Assembly (NCBI RefSeq): GCF_024166365.1
Contig: NC_064831.1
Span: 28,324,768-28,388,767, forward strand
Direction of reading: 5' to 3'
Source of the DNA: Elephas maximus indicus
Lineage: Eukaryota; Chordata; Mammalia; Proboscidea; Elephantidae
DNA length: 64,000 nt
Below, in pieces: positions 44,301-54,182 of this stretch (its first letter is position 1; every line of letters begins with the position of its first letter). Made by a program: the position numbers and the translations under genes. The notes beneath the pieces were generated by a model. That model was not told the DNA's origin. It saw only the letters and a list, made by a program, of their open reading frames with translations, and searched no databases.

Positions 44301-47300
44301 AGGATGAAAGGGTTAATTGATGAAGTCAATCAAGACTTTACAAACAGAATTAATAAGCTCAAAAATGCACTATTTGATTATCAGAAGAACAATAAGGATT
44401 CTAGTTCACTGACCACGAATATAATGGAAATTCTGAGAGGGGACTTTGCCAATGCTGATAGTAAGTATTAACGTATTTATTACTTTGAATTTAAAAACAA
44501 ACAAAAAACAAACAACAGCACATATCCTAAATAAATATGATGCCCCTTTATACCTACTGATATTTAGTTTCAAAGAGCTTAGTGTGGAAACACTTGCCTC
44601 TATTATACCCCTGAATTTTAAGGAGGGCCTTTTTGTTTTTGTTATTTTTATACCATAAAAAAAGCTTAGGTTAAAATTGTTTGAGGTCCCAAAGCAAGTC
44701 AGAATTTTGGATAAAGGACTAGAATGTACATGTGTTCTTTTCAAGAGAATATACTGACAATGAAATGGACCAGACCCTTTGAGGAGATCTTTTTCTTTCC
44801 CTCTTGCAGGGGAAGAAACTGAGAGACGAGAAGATTGCCCAAAGACACAAAGCTGTCCTGTGATGGGGCTGGGGTCTGAACTCACAGAGACCACCCAGCT
44901 GACTCTGTAGATACTTTTGTATTTAAAGTACAGAACTATGCTCTGTCTTTCTCATAGGACACTCATTTGGAGAAATTTGCTGATTTTTTTTTCCCCCATA
45001 AAGATGCACATTAGGAACAAGGAGCATCAGATTTGCCCTGGGCTTGGGCAGTACGTTTATTGTGACCCCAATTCCTGAACTCTTGCTTTGACTCTCTAGA
45101 GAGAAAATGAAACTCTCTTCTTCTGGGGTAACAGGAAAGGCAAACAAGGGTAAGGCCTTTAAAATGAGGCCTTGAGTAATTTTTAAGCGACAATGACTTT
45201 TCACTAAAAGCTATGGGAGTTGTAGCCTTAGGAGACACTTGAAAACTTTAAAGTCAATGGTGCTACACTAGTTGGCAAGGGAGTGATCCTGTCAACAGAG
45301 TCATGGTGGGGGGCAGAGGGGGAGCACTTGCCACAGGGGGCAAGTCCAAGGGGGCACCAGACAAGGTATGGAATGACATTCTGAGGCACCACAAATATGA
45401 AAGGCGCCTAACTGAGGTAACTGGACAAGAGGGGAGAAGGCATTTCTGCTGAGGGTCACTGCTAACACCACCTATTCATCTGGAAGTTGGGGGGGAGGTG
45501 CAATTTAGAGATTGCCCCTGGGTGCTCATTACCCTCCCTACGCTCCTGCCTGTTGACCCTAAGAACATGTAGGAACCATTTCAAATCTACAGATAGGAAC
45601 AAAAAAGTCTTGATAAGAAAATTCAGTAATATGTTCAAGTTCCCTGATTTAAGGTCATGATAAAATAATTGGAATGTGATGGAACTGATGGCTTCATCGG
45701 CTAATTACACCTTTAGAATTCCACAGGAATTCCTTCTTCTTCGTTTATTTGGATTGCTAGTTGCTAAGGAGGCATCTTTCGTGGCATGCATGGACATAAC
45801 ACTATACAAAGATCAAATGTCTAATAGATATGAATTTCACAAATTAAGTGTCCGTAAAGCCTATAATCAACTTAAATGGGGAATATTTTATAAGCACATT
45901 TCCTTTTTTGCTATTACAAGCAAACTTCCTGGTGGCGTAGTGGTTAAGTGCTACGGCTACTAACCAAAAGGGCAGCAGTTTGAATCCACCAGGCGCTGCT
46001 TGGAAACTCTATGGGGCAGTTCTACCCTGTCCTATAAGGTCGCTATGAGTCAGAATCGACTCTACAGCAACGGGTTTAGGTTTTTTGGTTTATTACAAGC
46101 AAGCAAAGCCCTTGGCAGCGACTTCATTACCCTCATTTCTCGTTTCAGACAATGATAATACATATAGCCAAGTGTTAGAAGATCTGAGAAGCAGAATTGA
46201 GGTTCTGAAGCGCAAAGTCATAGAACAAGTACAGCGTATCCAGCTCCTGCAGACAAATGTCAGGGTCCAGCTGGTGGACATGAAAAGACTGGAGGTAAGC
46301 CTGTGGCTCTGAGGCTGGATTTCTTTGTTTTCAAATACCAGGAAAAAGGAAGGCAACAATCACTTAATGAGTGTTCATTATATGCGGAGCTGAGTGCTAT
46401 ATTCATTGCTGTTGCTAGTTGCCTTTGAGTAGATTCAGACTCGTGGTGCAGAGTAGAACTGCACAAAGGAGTTTTTAAGGCTGTGACCTTTTGGATACAT
46501 ATCACCAGGCCTTACCTTCAAGGTGCCTGTGGGTGAGTTTGAACCCCAAACCTTTTGTTAGTAGTCCAGCACTTAGTCATTTGAGCCACCCAGCGACTCC
46601 TTTACCTACAAAGTAGGTATTGTTTTACCTACTCTGCAGATGAAGAAACAAGCTCAGAGATATTAAGTTTTCCAAGGGCCCATGTATAGTAAATTTCCAA
46701 AGAAAATGTTGAGTCCCTGTTTGTCTGATTGCAAAGCCCTTGCTCTGTGCATGACACCAACATGCTTCTTAGCCTTCAGCCTCAATCTCATTGAGGATCA
46801 CTCAATTGGAGTTTCTTTTCAAAGGGAATGGCACCTTACTCTTTTTTTTTGGAGCTTCTTATTTTGCTCAAAAAACAGTTGAATTTTTTAAATTGTGCTT
46901 TAAGTGAAAGTTTACAGTTTCTCATACAAAAATTTATACACGCATTCTTAAGTGACCCTAGTTGCTCTCCCTGTAATGTGACAGCACACTCCTCCTTTCC
47001 ACCCTGGATTTTCCATGTCCATTCAACTAGCCCCTGTCTCTTTTTGCCTTCTCATCTCACCTCTGGACAGGAGCTGCCCAGTTAGTCTCATGTAAGGAAC
47101 ATTCTCTTCATGGGTATCATTTTATGTCTTACAGTCCAATCTAATCTTTGTTTGAAGAATTGCCATCTGGAATGGCTTCAGCTCTTGGCTGACAGAGAGT
47201 CCGGAGACCATGTCTTCCAGGGTCCCTCCAGCTTCAGTTAGACCATTAAGTCTGGCCTTTTTACTAGGCACCTTACTCTTGATCCATTCTCAGTTTAGGA

Positions 47301-50300
47301 TGAATCCAAGTAGCTCTCATTGCTTGTCATGACTAGCCTTACAGGGAGCAAGGACACCAATACTCAGCATTTCTTCTACTGGATATGCTACATAAATGGA
47401 AAATAATGAGTATTAGTTAGTAGGTCTCCAAATCAAAGAAATTAAGCCAGTTTCTAAAAATTAAGTTAACTACCAGGAACTCAATGAACATTTATTTATA
47501 TCTATCTTTTCTATTTATCTTTCTCCCCTTCTCTCTAGGTGGACATTGATATTAAGATCCGATCTTGCAAAGGGTCATGTAGTAGGTCTTTATCTCGTGA
47601 GGTAAATCTAAAGGACTATGAAGATTACCAGAGGCAACTTGAACAAGTCATTGCCAAAGACTTACTTCCCTCTAAAGACAGGCAATACTTACCACTGATA
47701 AAGATGACCCCAGTTTCAGTTTTGACTACTGTCGATTTCAAGAGCCAGCTTCAGAAGGCCCCTCCAGAGTGGAGGGCACTAGTGGAAAAGAAGCAGACAA
47801 GAATGGAGTTAGTGAGGCCTGGTGGACATGGGAGTGCCCCAGGAGACCCTTCAACTTATGGACCAGGATCCGAACATGAACACTCCCAGACCCCTAGACC
47901 TGGCAGCACTGGGCATCAGATTCCTAGTAGCTCTGGACCTGGTAGCTCTGGACATTGGAAGCCTGGGAGCTCTGAGCCTGGTAGCTCTGGACATTGGAAG
48001 CCTGGGAGCTCTCAGCCTGGCAGCACTGGACATTGGAATCCTGATAGCTCTGAACCTGGCAGCACTGGACACTGGAATTTTGGTAGCTCTGGACCTGGCA
48101 GCACTGGACATTGGAAACCTGGGAGCTCTGAACCTGGCAGCACTGGACATTGGAAACCTGGGAGCTCTGAACCTGGTAGCAGTGGACATTGGAGTCCTGG
48201 GAGTTCTGAACCTGGAAGTTCTGCCACTTGGAAACCTGGGATCTCTGGACCTGGAGGTTTTAGGCCAGATGTTTCAGGGCATGGGAACACCAGGCCTACC
48301 AACCCAGACTGGGGCAAATTTGAAGAGCTACCAGGAAGTATAAGTCCAGGGACAACAGAAGAGTTCTACACAGGTAAACTAGTCACTTCTAAAGGAGATA
48401 AAGAGCTCCAGATTGGTGAGAAGGTCACCTCTGGTAGCACAACCACCACTAGTCGTTCATGCTCGAAAACTGTTACTAAGACTGTTATAGGTGCTGATGG
48501 TCGCAAAGAAGTGACTGAAGAAGTGGTGACCTCCAAAGATGGTTCTGGCTGTGGTGACCCAAAAGACTTAGACCTGTTCCATTCTTTGGCTGGCAGAGGT
48601 AGCCTGGATGAATTTAGACACCCTGAGGAAGCTGCTTTCTTCGGCACTAGCTCAACAAGAGAAACAGTCTCAAGTTTACTTCCATCTATACACAAAGAGT
48701 TTGGAAGTAAGATCCTGCCTGGGAGCTCAGAATCTGACATTTTCACAAAATTTGGAGTACCTGAGTTCTCTTCCAGTAGTAAAACGTCAACTCACAGCAA
48801 ACAATCTCTAACTAGTAGCACAACTTTCAGCAAAGGAGGCTCCACATTTGAAAGCAAAGCCTATAAAACGGTAGATGAAGCCGGAAGTGAAGATCTCAGA
48901 GGAACGCATAGCACCACGAGAAGCCAAACTAAAACTCGTCTTGCCAGAGGTATCCACACTTCTCCTTTCAGGAAGCCTTCCCTGACCCCCTAGACTAAGT
49001 CATTCTGCAATATGCTCCCATAGCACCTTGTACTTTTTTCCTAACCCTCTATCATGCTGTATTGAAATTATGCCTTTATTTCTCTGGTTTTGTTGCTGGA
49101 CTGTAAGTTCCATAAGGGCAGAGGCTTTGTCTATCATGCTCACCACTGTATTCCCAAATGCCTAACAACACAAAGAGCAGTACTCAATAAATACGTGTTA
49201 AATGAATGAATGAATCCTTCTGAAACTCAGTTTTGAGTTTATTTAACCAAATTCTTTCACCCTTCAAAATGTGCATTGTTGCAATTGTCACTCATTTTAT
49301 TAATCAGATTTTTAGCGTGTGTCTCAGTTGGCATTTAGGTCAGATTAAAAACAAGTTATAGTCCTATTAATTGATGCTTACATATCTTTACTGGTTACTT
49401 GCTTTATGTGCAAGTGAAATTCCAGTTCCACTGAGGAAAGTTCCCTCATCTGCATTGAGATATGTTATATCTAAAAGTCAGTGCATCCTTTCCTCAGGGA
49501 AGGAAGGAGGGAAGGAAGGAAGGAAGGAAGGAAGGAAGGAAGGAAGGAAGGAAGGAAGGAAGGAAGGAAGGAAGGAAGGAAGGAAGGAAGGAAGGAAGGA
49601 AGGAAGGAAGGAAGGAAGGAAGGAAGGAAGGAAGGAAGGAAGGAAGGAAGGAAGGAAGGAAGGAAGGAAGGAAGGAAGGAAGGAAGGAAGGAAGGAAGGA
49701 AGGAAGGAAGGAAAAGAAAGCCAGTATCTGCCTTCATTTAAACTGGGCCATGCCTATTTTTGTAAAGTTAAATGAAAGTAACTTCTTCCAACCAGCTCAA
49801 TTTTTTTTTTAGACTGTGATGATGTCCTCCAAACACATCCTTCAGGTGCCCAAAGTGGTATTTTCAATATCAAGCTACCGGGATCCAGTAAGATTTTTTC
49901 TGTTTATTGCGATCAAGAGACCGGTTTGGGAGGATGGCTTTTGATCCAGCAAAGAATGGATGGATCACTGAATTTTAACCGGACCTGGCAAGACTACAAG
50001 AGAGGTTTCGGCAGCCTGAATGACAAGGGGGAAGGAGAATTCTGGCTAGGCAATGAATACCTCCACATACTAACCCTAAGGCGCTCTGTCCTTCGAGTTG
50101 AATTAGAGGACTGGGCAGGCAATGGGGCTTATGCAGAATATCACTTTCAGGTAGGTCCCGAGGCTGAAGGCTACGCCCTTCACGTCTCCTCCTATGAGGG
50201 CAGTGCGGGGAATGCTCTGGTTGAGGGTTCTGCAGAGGAAGGGCCAGAGTACACCTCTCACGCAGGCATGCAGTTCAGCACCTTTGACAGGGACGCAGAC

Positions 50301-50522
50301 CAGTGGGAAGAGAACTGTGCAGAAGTCTATGGAGGAGGCTGGTGGTACAACAACTGCCAAGCGGCCAATCTCAATGGCATCTACTACTCTGGGGGGTCCT
50401 ACGACCCGAGGAACAACAGTCCTTATGAGATTGAGAATGGAGTGGTTTGGGTTCCCTTCAAAGGAGCAGATTATTCCCTCAGGGCTGTCCGCATGAAAAT
50501 CAGGCCGCTGGTGGCCCAGTAG
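41295..50522 (+). CDS. FGA: Fibrinogen alpha chain gene, 6 exons (Aα and AαE)
   Basis: Encodes the alpha subunit of fibrinogen. Thrombin releases fibrinopeptide A and exposes the GPR knob that starts fibrin polymerisation. Coding exons: 41295-41348, 43452-43574, 44277-44460, 46149-46294, 47539-48949 (or to 48993) and 49813-50522, all with GT-AG borders. Reading to the exon 5 stop at 48993 gives the common Aα form, about 653 residues; splicing to exon 6 gives AαE, about 875. Human forms are 644 and 866. Order in AαE: signal 1-19, fibrinopeptide A 20-34, GPR knob 35-37, coiled coil with RGDF, alpha-C connector with 13-residue repeats (about 300-408), alpha-C domain with its Cys pair, then the fibrinogen-like αEC domain from about 640. 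The human C-terminal RGDS is KGGS here. Confidence 0.97.
41349..43451 (+). other. FGA intron 1
   Basis: 2.1 kb, AT-rich, with A runs at 41586, 41818 and 42510. Apart from the tandem duplication at 43078-43283 nothing is recognised. Confidence 0.7.
43078..43283 (+). repeat. 103-bp tandem duplication in FGA intron 1
   Basis: The block starting gggtactatttat at 43078 is repeated from 43181. Both contain agcaccgttaagaaatttgt and gaagattttcatttgaaaga. About 8 differences separate the copies. Confidence 0.92.
43452..43574 (+). CDS. FGA: FGA exon 2 (fibrinopeptide A and knob A)
   Basis: 123 nt, 41 codons, three fewer bases than human. The signal peptide ends with Thr. The predicted fibrinopeptide A is [15 protein letters not shown] (43455-43499), cut by thrombin before GPRI. 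The rest, [21 protein letters not shown], carries the first disulfide cysteines. Confidence 0.95.
43883..44120 (+). mobile_element. AfroSINE, long form, in FGA intron 2
   Basis: ggagccctggttgtgcaagt head, ggagaaagatgtggcagtct internal segment and the gagtcggaatcgactccacg tail. Confidence 0.9.
44277..44460 (+). CDS. FGA: FGA exon 3 (coiled coil, RGDF)
   Basis: 184 nt, acceptor tttcag and donor gtaagt. It encodes [19 protein letters not shown] through LRGDFANAD. The Arg-Gly-Asp-Phe integrin-type motif at 44436-44447 is preserved as in human. Confidence 0.95.
45926..46090 (+). mobile_element. AfroSINE, short form, in FGA intron 3
   Basis: cttcctggtggcgtagtggt head and the gtcagaatcgactctacagc tail. 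It ends about 60 bases before exon 4. Confidence 0.9.
46149..46294 (+). CDS. FGA: FGA exon 4 (coiled coil)
   Basis: 146 nt, acceptor gtttcag and donor gtaagc. It encodes [19 protein letters not shown] through [10 protein letters not shown], a continuous heptad pattern. Confidence 0.95.
46402..46602 (-). mobile_element. AfroSINE-related SINE in FGA intron 4
   Basis: ttgctgttgctagttgcctt at left and tgagccacccagcgactcc at right. Confidence 0.85.
46880..47270 (-). mobile_element. L1 3' UTR end in FGA intron 4
   Basis: ttgtgctttaagtgaaagtt is the inverted form of the 35.6-kb L1 end. The remainder (agctgcccagttagtctcat, ttaagtctggcc) is a non-coding LINE tail. Confidence 0.65.
47539..48993 (+). 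CDS. FGA: FGA exon 5 (coil end, alpha-C connector and domain)
   Basis: Acceptor ctctctag, open to TAG at 48993. It encodes [17 protein letters not shown] (second disulfide ring), then an alpha-C connector of tandem 13-residue repeats. The alpha-C domain follows with its two cysteines ([10 protein letters not shown] and SGCGDPK), and the end is [15 protein letters not shown]. An internal donor at 48949/48950 (CCAGAG|gtatcc) is used for AαE and links in phase to exon 6. Confidence 0.96.
   Translation: MDIDIKIRSCKGSCSRSLSREVNLKDYEDYQRQLEQVIAKDLLPSKDRQYLPLIKMTPVSVLTTVDFKSQLQKAPPEWRALVEKKQTRMELVRPGGHGSAPGDPSTYGPGSEHEHSQTPRPGSTGHQIPSSSGPGSSGHWKPGSSEPGSSGHWKPGSSQPGSTGHWNPDSSEPGSTGHWNFGSSGPGSTGHWKPGSSEPGSTGHWKPGSSEPGSSGHWSPGSSEPGSSATWKPGISGPGGFRPDVSGHGNTRPTNPDWGKFEELPGSISPGTTEEFYTGKLVTSKGDKELQIGEKVTSGSTTTTSRSCSKTVTKTVIGADGRKEVTEEVVTSKDGSGCGDPKDLDLFHSLAGRGSLDEFRHPEEAAFFGTSSTRETVSSLLPSIHKEFGSKILPGSSESDIFTKFGVPEFSSSSKTSTHSKQSLTSSTTFSKGGSTFESKAYKTVDEAGSEDLRGTHSTTRSQTKTRLARGIHTSPFRKPSLTP
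47899..48255 (+). repeat. 13-residue (39-bp) tandem repeats in the FGA alpha-C connector
   Basis: About eight successive units of pattern S-S-x-P-G-S-[ST]-G-H-W-x-P-G, flanked by decayed units. The DNA repeats with a 39-base period (ctctgaacctggcagc...ggacattgg). Human FGA has about ten less uniform units. The high identity of the middle units indicates unequal crossing-over or gene conversion. The segment is a flexible linker that tethers the alpha-C domain. Confidence 0.9.
49070..49215 (+). mobile_element. L2/MIR-type 3' end forming the FGA Aα 3' UTR terminus
   Basis: ctgtaagttccataagggca gaggctttgtct, then caataaatacgtgttaaatg aatgaatga, the standard order of an L2-type tail. It contains the FGA polyadenylation signal. 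Confidence 0.7.
49186..49191 (+). terminator. FGA polyadenylation signal for the common Aα mRNA
   Basis: AATAAA about 190 bases after the exon 5 stop codon. It sits inside a sequence that looks like the 3' end of an L2/MIR element (49070-49215), ending in the typical tgaatgaatgaa. Confidence 0.75.
49495..49713 (+). repeat. (GGAA)n microsatellite in FGA intron 5
   Basis: About 50 nearly uninterrupted GGAA units, purine-only on the transcribed-sense strand, ending 100 bases before the exon 6 acceptor. Confidence 0.97.
49813..50522 (+). CDS. FGA: FGA exon 6 (AαE-specific fibrinogen-like domain)
   Basis: 710 nt, after the acceptor of a long T tract (ttttttag). Joined to exon 5 it reads A-R-D-C-D-D-V and runs to TAG at 50520-50522. 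It contains the NRT sequon in SLNFNRTW, the [14 protein letters not shown] motif and the terminal MKIRPLVAQ. It is intact, so this lineage can make the 420-kDa form of fibrinogen. Confidence 0.95.
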
Positions 50523-50697
50523 ATGGAAGAGAGTGAGAGAGTGAGAGTGCTGTGTTTGTGTAGTGAAGTGGGAGGAAAAAAGTAAGAAAGACAAAGCAGT
50601 CAAGATTCTTTACGATCCACTGAAAAATTCCCAGGTGCTATTCCATTTTTCTTTGTACTGTAGCTAAATGTAACTGAGACATATTAGTGCTTTAAAA

Positions 50698-50703
50698 AAT
50701 AAA
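50698..50703 (+). terminator. FGA polyadenylation signal for AαE mRNA
   Basis: AATAAA 176 bases after the exon 6 stop codon, with a T-rich stretch downstream. Confidence 0.75.
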
Positions 50704-51620
50704 GTTATATGAGTTTTTATCTTTAAAATAGCTCTGTGGGTTTGCAAATTATTATAAAGTTATGCCAAGGGACATTCAGTACATCAGAAAGAAAGCATTG
50801 GATGGATGCCCCTTTGTGGTGCTCTGAGGACATTTGGAAACCTTCCTCCTCTTCTCCCACCACCCAAAGTCACAAGGCCATTGTAAAGGGAAACAGTTGT
50901 TTCATTCATTCAACTTGAATGGCTTTAAAACAATATTTTAAATTAAAACTCACTGACTTGAACAATGGCTGGCCTTTGAAGAGCAATTTACAATTTACAA
51001 AGTGTGTTCAACTCTTCTGAGGTTAGCAAGCAAACCCAGGTGGGCAGGAGTAGCATTCCTTCCTAATGGAAACGAAAATCCGTTCTTCAGATCTTTTACA
51101 GGAGACCATAACACACACTTTCTCTACTTTTCCCCAGGGCCTAATAAACTTCTTTCAAAAATATGTGGAAAAATCCACTTAGAAGATTTGAAATATTTAC
51201 ATCCTAAAGATATTAATTAGATTTTTGCATTGATAACCTCCCCGGCATTTATTTGATTACATTTTTCTACCAACCAGAAAGAGTACTGTTCTGTGACACA
51301 CTAGTTGTTTTAAAGAGTAATGCATTTGTTTGAAAACATCTCACTAAATATGATCCATACCATATTCATACATTGAAGATATTTACATTAGTCAGATATT
51401 TTATTTGATCCAACTTGCAGTTTCAATCTTCATAACCTTTGCTCCTGACCCAGATTTTTAACTCTTATTTCCCGCTATTACAACAATTTCCTGCCCAGTG
51501 CATCCCCTAGTGAGAACTACCTGCCATTTACCCTTGAAAATGTATTAAAATCCCCCAAGGAATCAATAAAATTTTCCTCACTTACATAGCTTCTATTCCA
51601 AAGTAAGTGTATCCTTTCTA
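50704..51620. other. FGA downstream flank, nothing recognised
   Basis: Unique-looking AT-rich sequence without an exon or named repeat. Confidence 0.4.
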
Positions 51621-51623
51621 TTA

Positions 51624-51918
51624 GGAAGGAAGGAGGGGAAGAAGGAAGGAAGGGCAGAAAGAAGGAAGGGCAGAAGGGAGGGAGGGAGTCAGGAAGTGAG
51701 GGAGGGAGGGCGGGAGGAAGGCAGGCAGGCAGGCAGGTAGGTAGGCAGGCAGGCAGGTAGGCAGGCAGGCAGGCAGGGAGGAAGGGAGGGAGGGAGTCAG
51801 GAAGTGAGGGAGGGAGGGCGGGAGGAAGGCAGGCAGGCAGGCAGGTAGGTAGGCAGGCAGGCAGGTAGGCAGGCAGGCAGGCAGGGAGGAAGGGAGGGAG
51901 GGAGGAAGGAAGGAAGCT
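51624..51918. repeat. Compound GGAA/GGCA/GGTA repeat with 108-bp duplication
   Basis: Tetranucleotide runs ggaa, ggca, ggta and ggga. The arrangement gtcaggaagtg... to ggcagggag occurs twice, shifted by 108 bases (51688 and 51796). Confidence 0.95.
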
Positions 51919-52719
51919 AGGGCCAGGGCCCAGATCATGGGCAGCACAGGAGCGGAGAGGAGCCATAAGAGCTTATAAACAACTCACACCACAAAGCCCA
52001 AGTATCTTTGCATTCCTTTTGTGGGTTGAAAATTCTTGACACAAATAAGTAATCTTTAGATAATTAAATAAGAACTTCAAGTCAACAGTGACTTTGTAAT
52101 TCTAAATTAATGCCCTAGCATTCAAGCCTCTTCCTATTTGATCTCTCTTAAATATCAGTTACTATTGCACCAATCCTACCTCTTGAATCTGTCTTTTTCT
52201 TTTGGTTTCTTCCATTCCACTCCCTCTTGTCTCATAAAGATGTCAGTTGTGTGTGTGTTTTTTTTCTTTTTTAACTGTCAATTCCTTTCAGACCACTCTT
52301 TAAGTATAGGGGTTTCTCATTTCAACTCATTTTTATCTGTTAGGATTAGGTTTGGCCCATATGGCTTAAGCAAGGTAGAGACTTATTTCTTGTTCACAGA
52401 ACAGTCTAAAGGCAGTCTTCAGGAAGCCATCATCCTGGTGAATGACTTTTATCCTCAAGGTGAAACGGTGTCCTTATGGTAGGATGGAAGAAGGAGGAAA
52501 GGCAGAAGAGAAAAAGTGTAGCTTCTCTCTTTTAAGGAACTTTCTTGGATATACAACACTTCCACTTTTATCTCATTAGTTACTTATTCACATATACATA
52601 GCTAGCTGCAGGAAAGGCTGAAAGATAATGATTTTTAGCTTGGGTACAAGCTTATCCTAATTAAAATTAGAATTCCGGTAATAGGAGAAGAGGGAGAACA
52701 GATGTTGAAATAGGCAATT

Positions 52720-53150
52720 AGCAGTCTTGCTCAAACCATCTTTTCTCACGCTACAGTGAATGCATTTTCTCCTTCGTTGATTCACCCATCACTGTGACTT
52801 CAACAACGACCAATAGGATGATGCTAGCCAAATCTGAGACTCTAGCCCTGACCTTCAGATCCATACTTCCAACTCATACTGAACACATCCAGTTAGTTAT
52901 TTCTCATTACACTGGCTGAGATTGAACTTATTATCTTCCCATTAGAACCTACTGCCTCTTCTGTATTTCCTATACTCATCTGAGGTATCGTTAACCCTCT
53001 AGTTTCCTAAACTAGAAAACTTGGGGTCCTCCTCAGCGTCTTCTTTTCCCTTAGTCCTCACGTCCAATCCATTCCCAAACTATGCTCTACTCTAAAAATG
53101 ACCGCTCCTCTCAATCATACTTCCATGCGTTTACATCAGGCTTTTACCTT
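52720..53150 (+). mobile_element. L2 LINE fragment
   Basis: ttgaacttattatcttccca, ctactgcctcttctgtattt cc and acttggggtcctcctcagcg follow the L2 ORF2 order. Confidence 0.65.
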
Positions 53151-53154
53151 AAAG

Positions 53155-53199
53155 GACAAGAGTCCCTTAAAAGCTTGGGCTTTTTAAGGGACTCTTGTC
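53155..53199. repeat. Near-perfect hairpin, 20-bp arms
   Basis: gacaagagtcccttaaaagc, loop ttgg, then its reverse complement with one extra T. Confidence 0.92.
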
Positions 53200-53274
53200 A
53201 TGTTGCTACCCGTCTTCTGCTGGTTCATGCTCCACAAAGTTATTTTAATATGTTATGAACAACAACTATGACAC

Positions 53275-53475
53275 AAAAGAAAATCCATTGCCTTCGAGTT
53301 GATTAGGACTCACTGCAACCCCACATGCTACAAAGTAGAACTTCTCCACAGAGTTTTCTTGGCTGTAATGTTTAAAGTCAAGGTCTTTCTTATGTAGCAC
53401 CACTGGGTGGGTTCGAACCCTCAGCCATTAGTTTAGTAGTCAAGCACAAACATTTTGCCCCACCCAGGGACCTTT
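53275..53475 (-). mobile_element. AfroSINE-related SINE
   Basis: ccattgccttcgagttgatt at left, ccccacccagggacct at right. Confidence 0.85.
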
Positions 53476-53951
53476 AATATGTTATGAAGGTGAAATATAA
53501 TCTTGTTTCCTTATAGATGGATAGCCAGGATCACTTGCTGAAGAAAGCACTCTTTGCCCACCGAATTGAATGCCAAGTTTGTTGTCTAGCAACTCCCTTG
53601 ATCTATATATTGACTCTAACTTCTGTGCTTATATTTCCTTACTCATCTTTAAAATTGCACATTTATAAATTACATGTTTTAAAATATACAGATATATTTA
53701 AAATTAATAATTAAAAGAAATTAATAGTCAAAAAACGACTCACTCTTACCCCCCCCCCCAAAATGTGACTAATTAGAAATTAAGAAAGGCTTTTCTAAGT
53801 AGCCCCTGGGGAGAGGGGGGAAGAAGTGAAAATTTAAAGTACAATTTTTCTAGACTAAAAAAAAAAAAAAAAAGTTGAGGAAGGGAAGAGAATATAGCTT
53901 CATCCAAAAGCTATACTCAAAAATCTCAAGGTATGAAATTGTAGCTACCTA

Positions 53952-54182
53952 AAACCAAACCAAACCCACCACCCTCAAGTTGATTCCAACTCATAGTGAC
54001 CCTATCGGACATAGAGAACTACCCCAGAGGGTTTCCAAAGCTGTAAATATTTATGGAAGCAGACTGCCACATTTTTCACCTTCAGAGCGGCTGGTGGGTT
54101 CGAACCACTGACCTTTTGGTTAGCAGAACTGTCTTTTGGTTAGAGGCAGAATGCTTTAACCACTGAGCCACCAGGGCTTCTA
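53952..54182 (-). mobile_element. AfroSINE, long form
   Basis: ccaccctcaagttgattcca at left, gagccaccagggcttct at right. It has a duplicated ccttttggttagcag segment inside. Confidence 0.85.

Noticed and set aside
44406-44894. 162-residue minus frame in FGA intron 3 and exon 3
   Set aside because: Covers antisense of exon 3 and intron sequence; no similarity.
47899-48255. Regularly spaced repeats that might suggest a CRISPR array
   Set aside because: The units are contiguous, 39 bp, in-frame coding and in a vertebrate gene; there are no spacers.
47851-48317. Antisense frames over the FGA repeats
   Set aside because: Shadows of the 39-bp repeat in other frames; the sense frame is the known protein.
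49371-49812. Long frames of repeated KEGR or LPSF residues
   Set aside because: They are translations of the GGAA microsatellite in three frames and both strands, not genes.
51517-51966. 149- and 108-residue Leu-Pro-Ala-Cys frames, minus strand
   Set aside because: Pure product of the compound tetranucleotide repeat.
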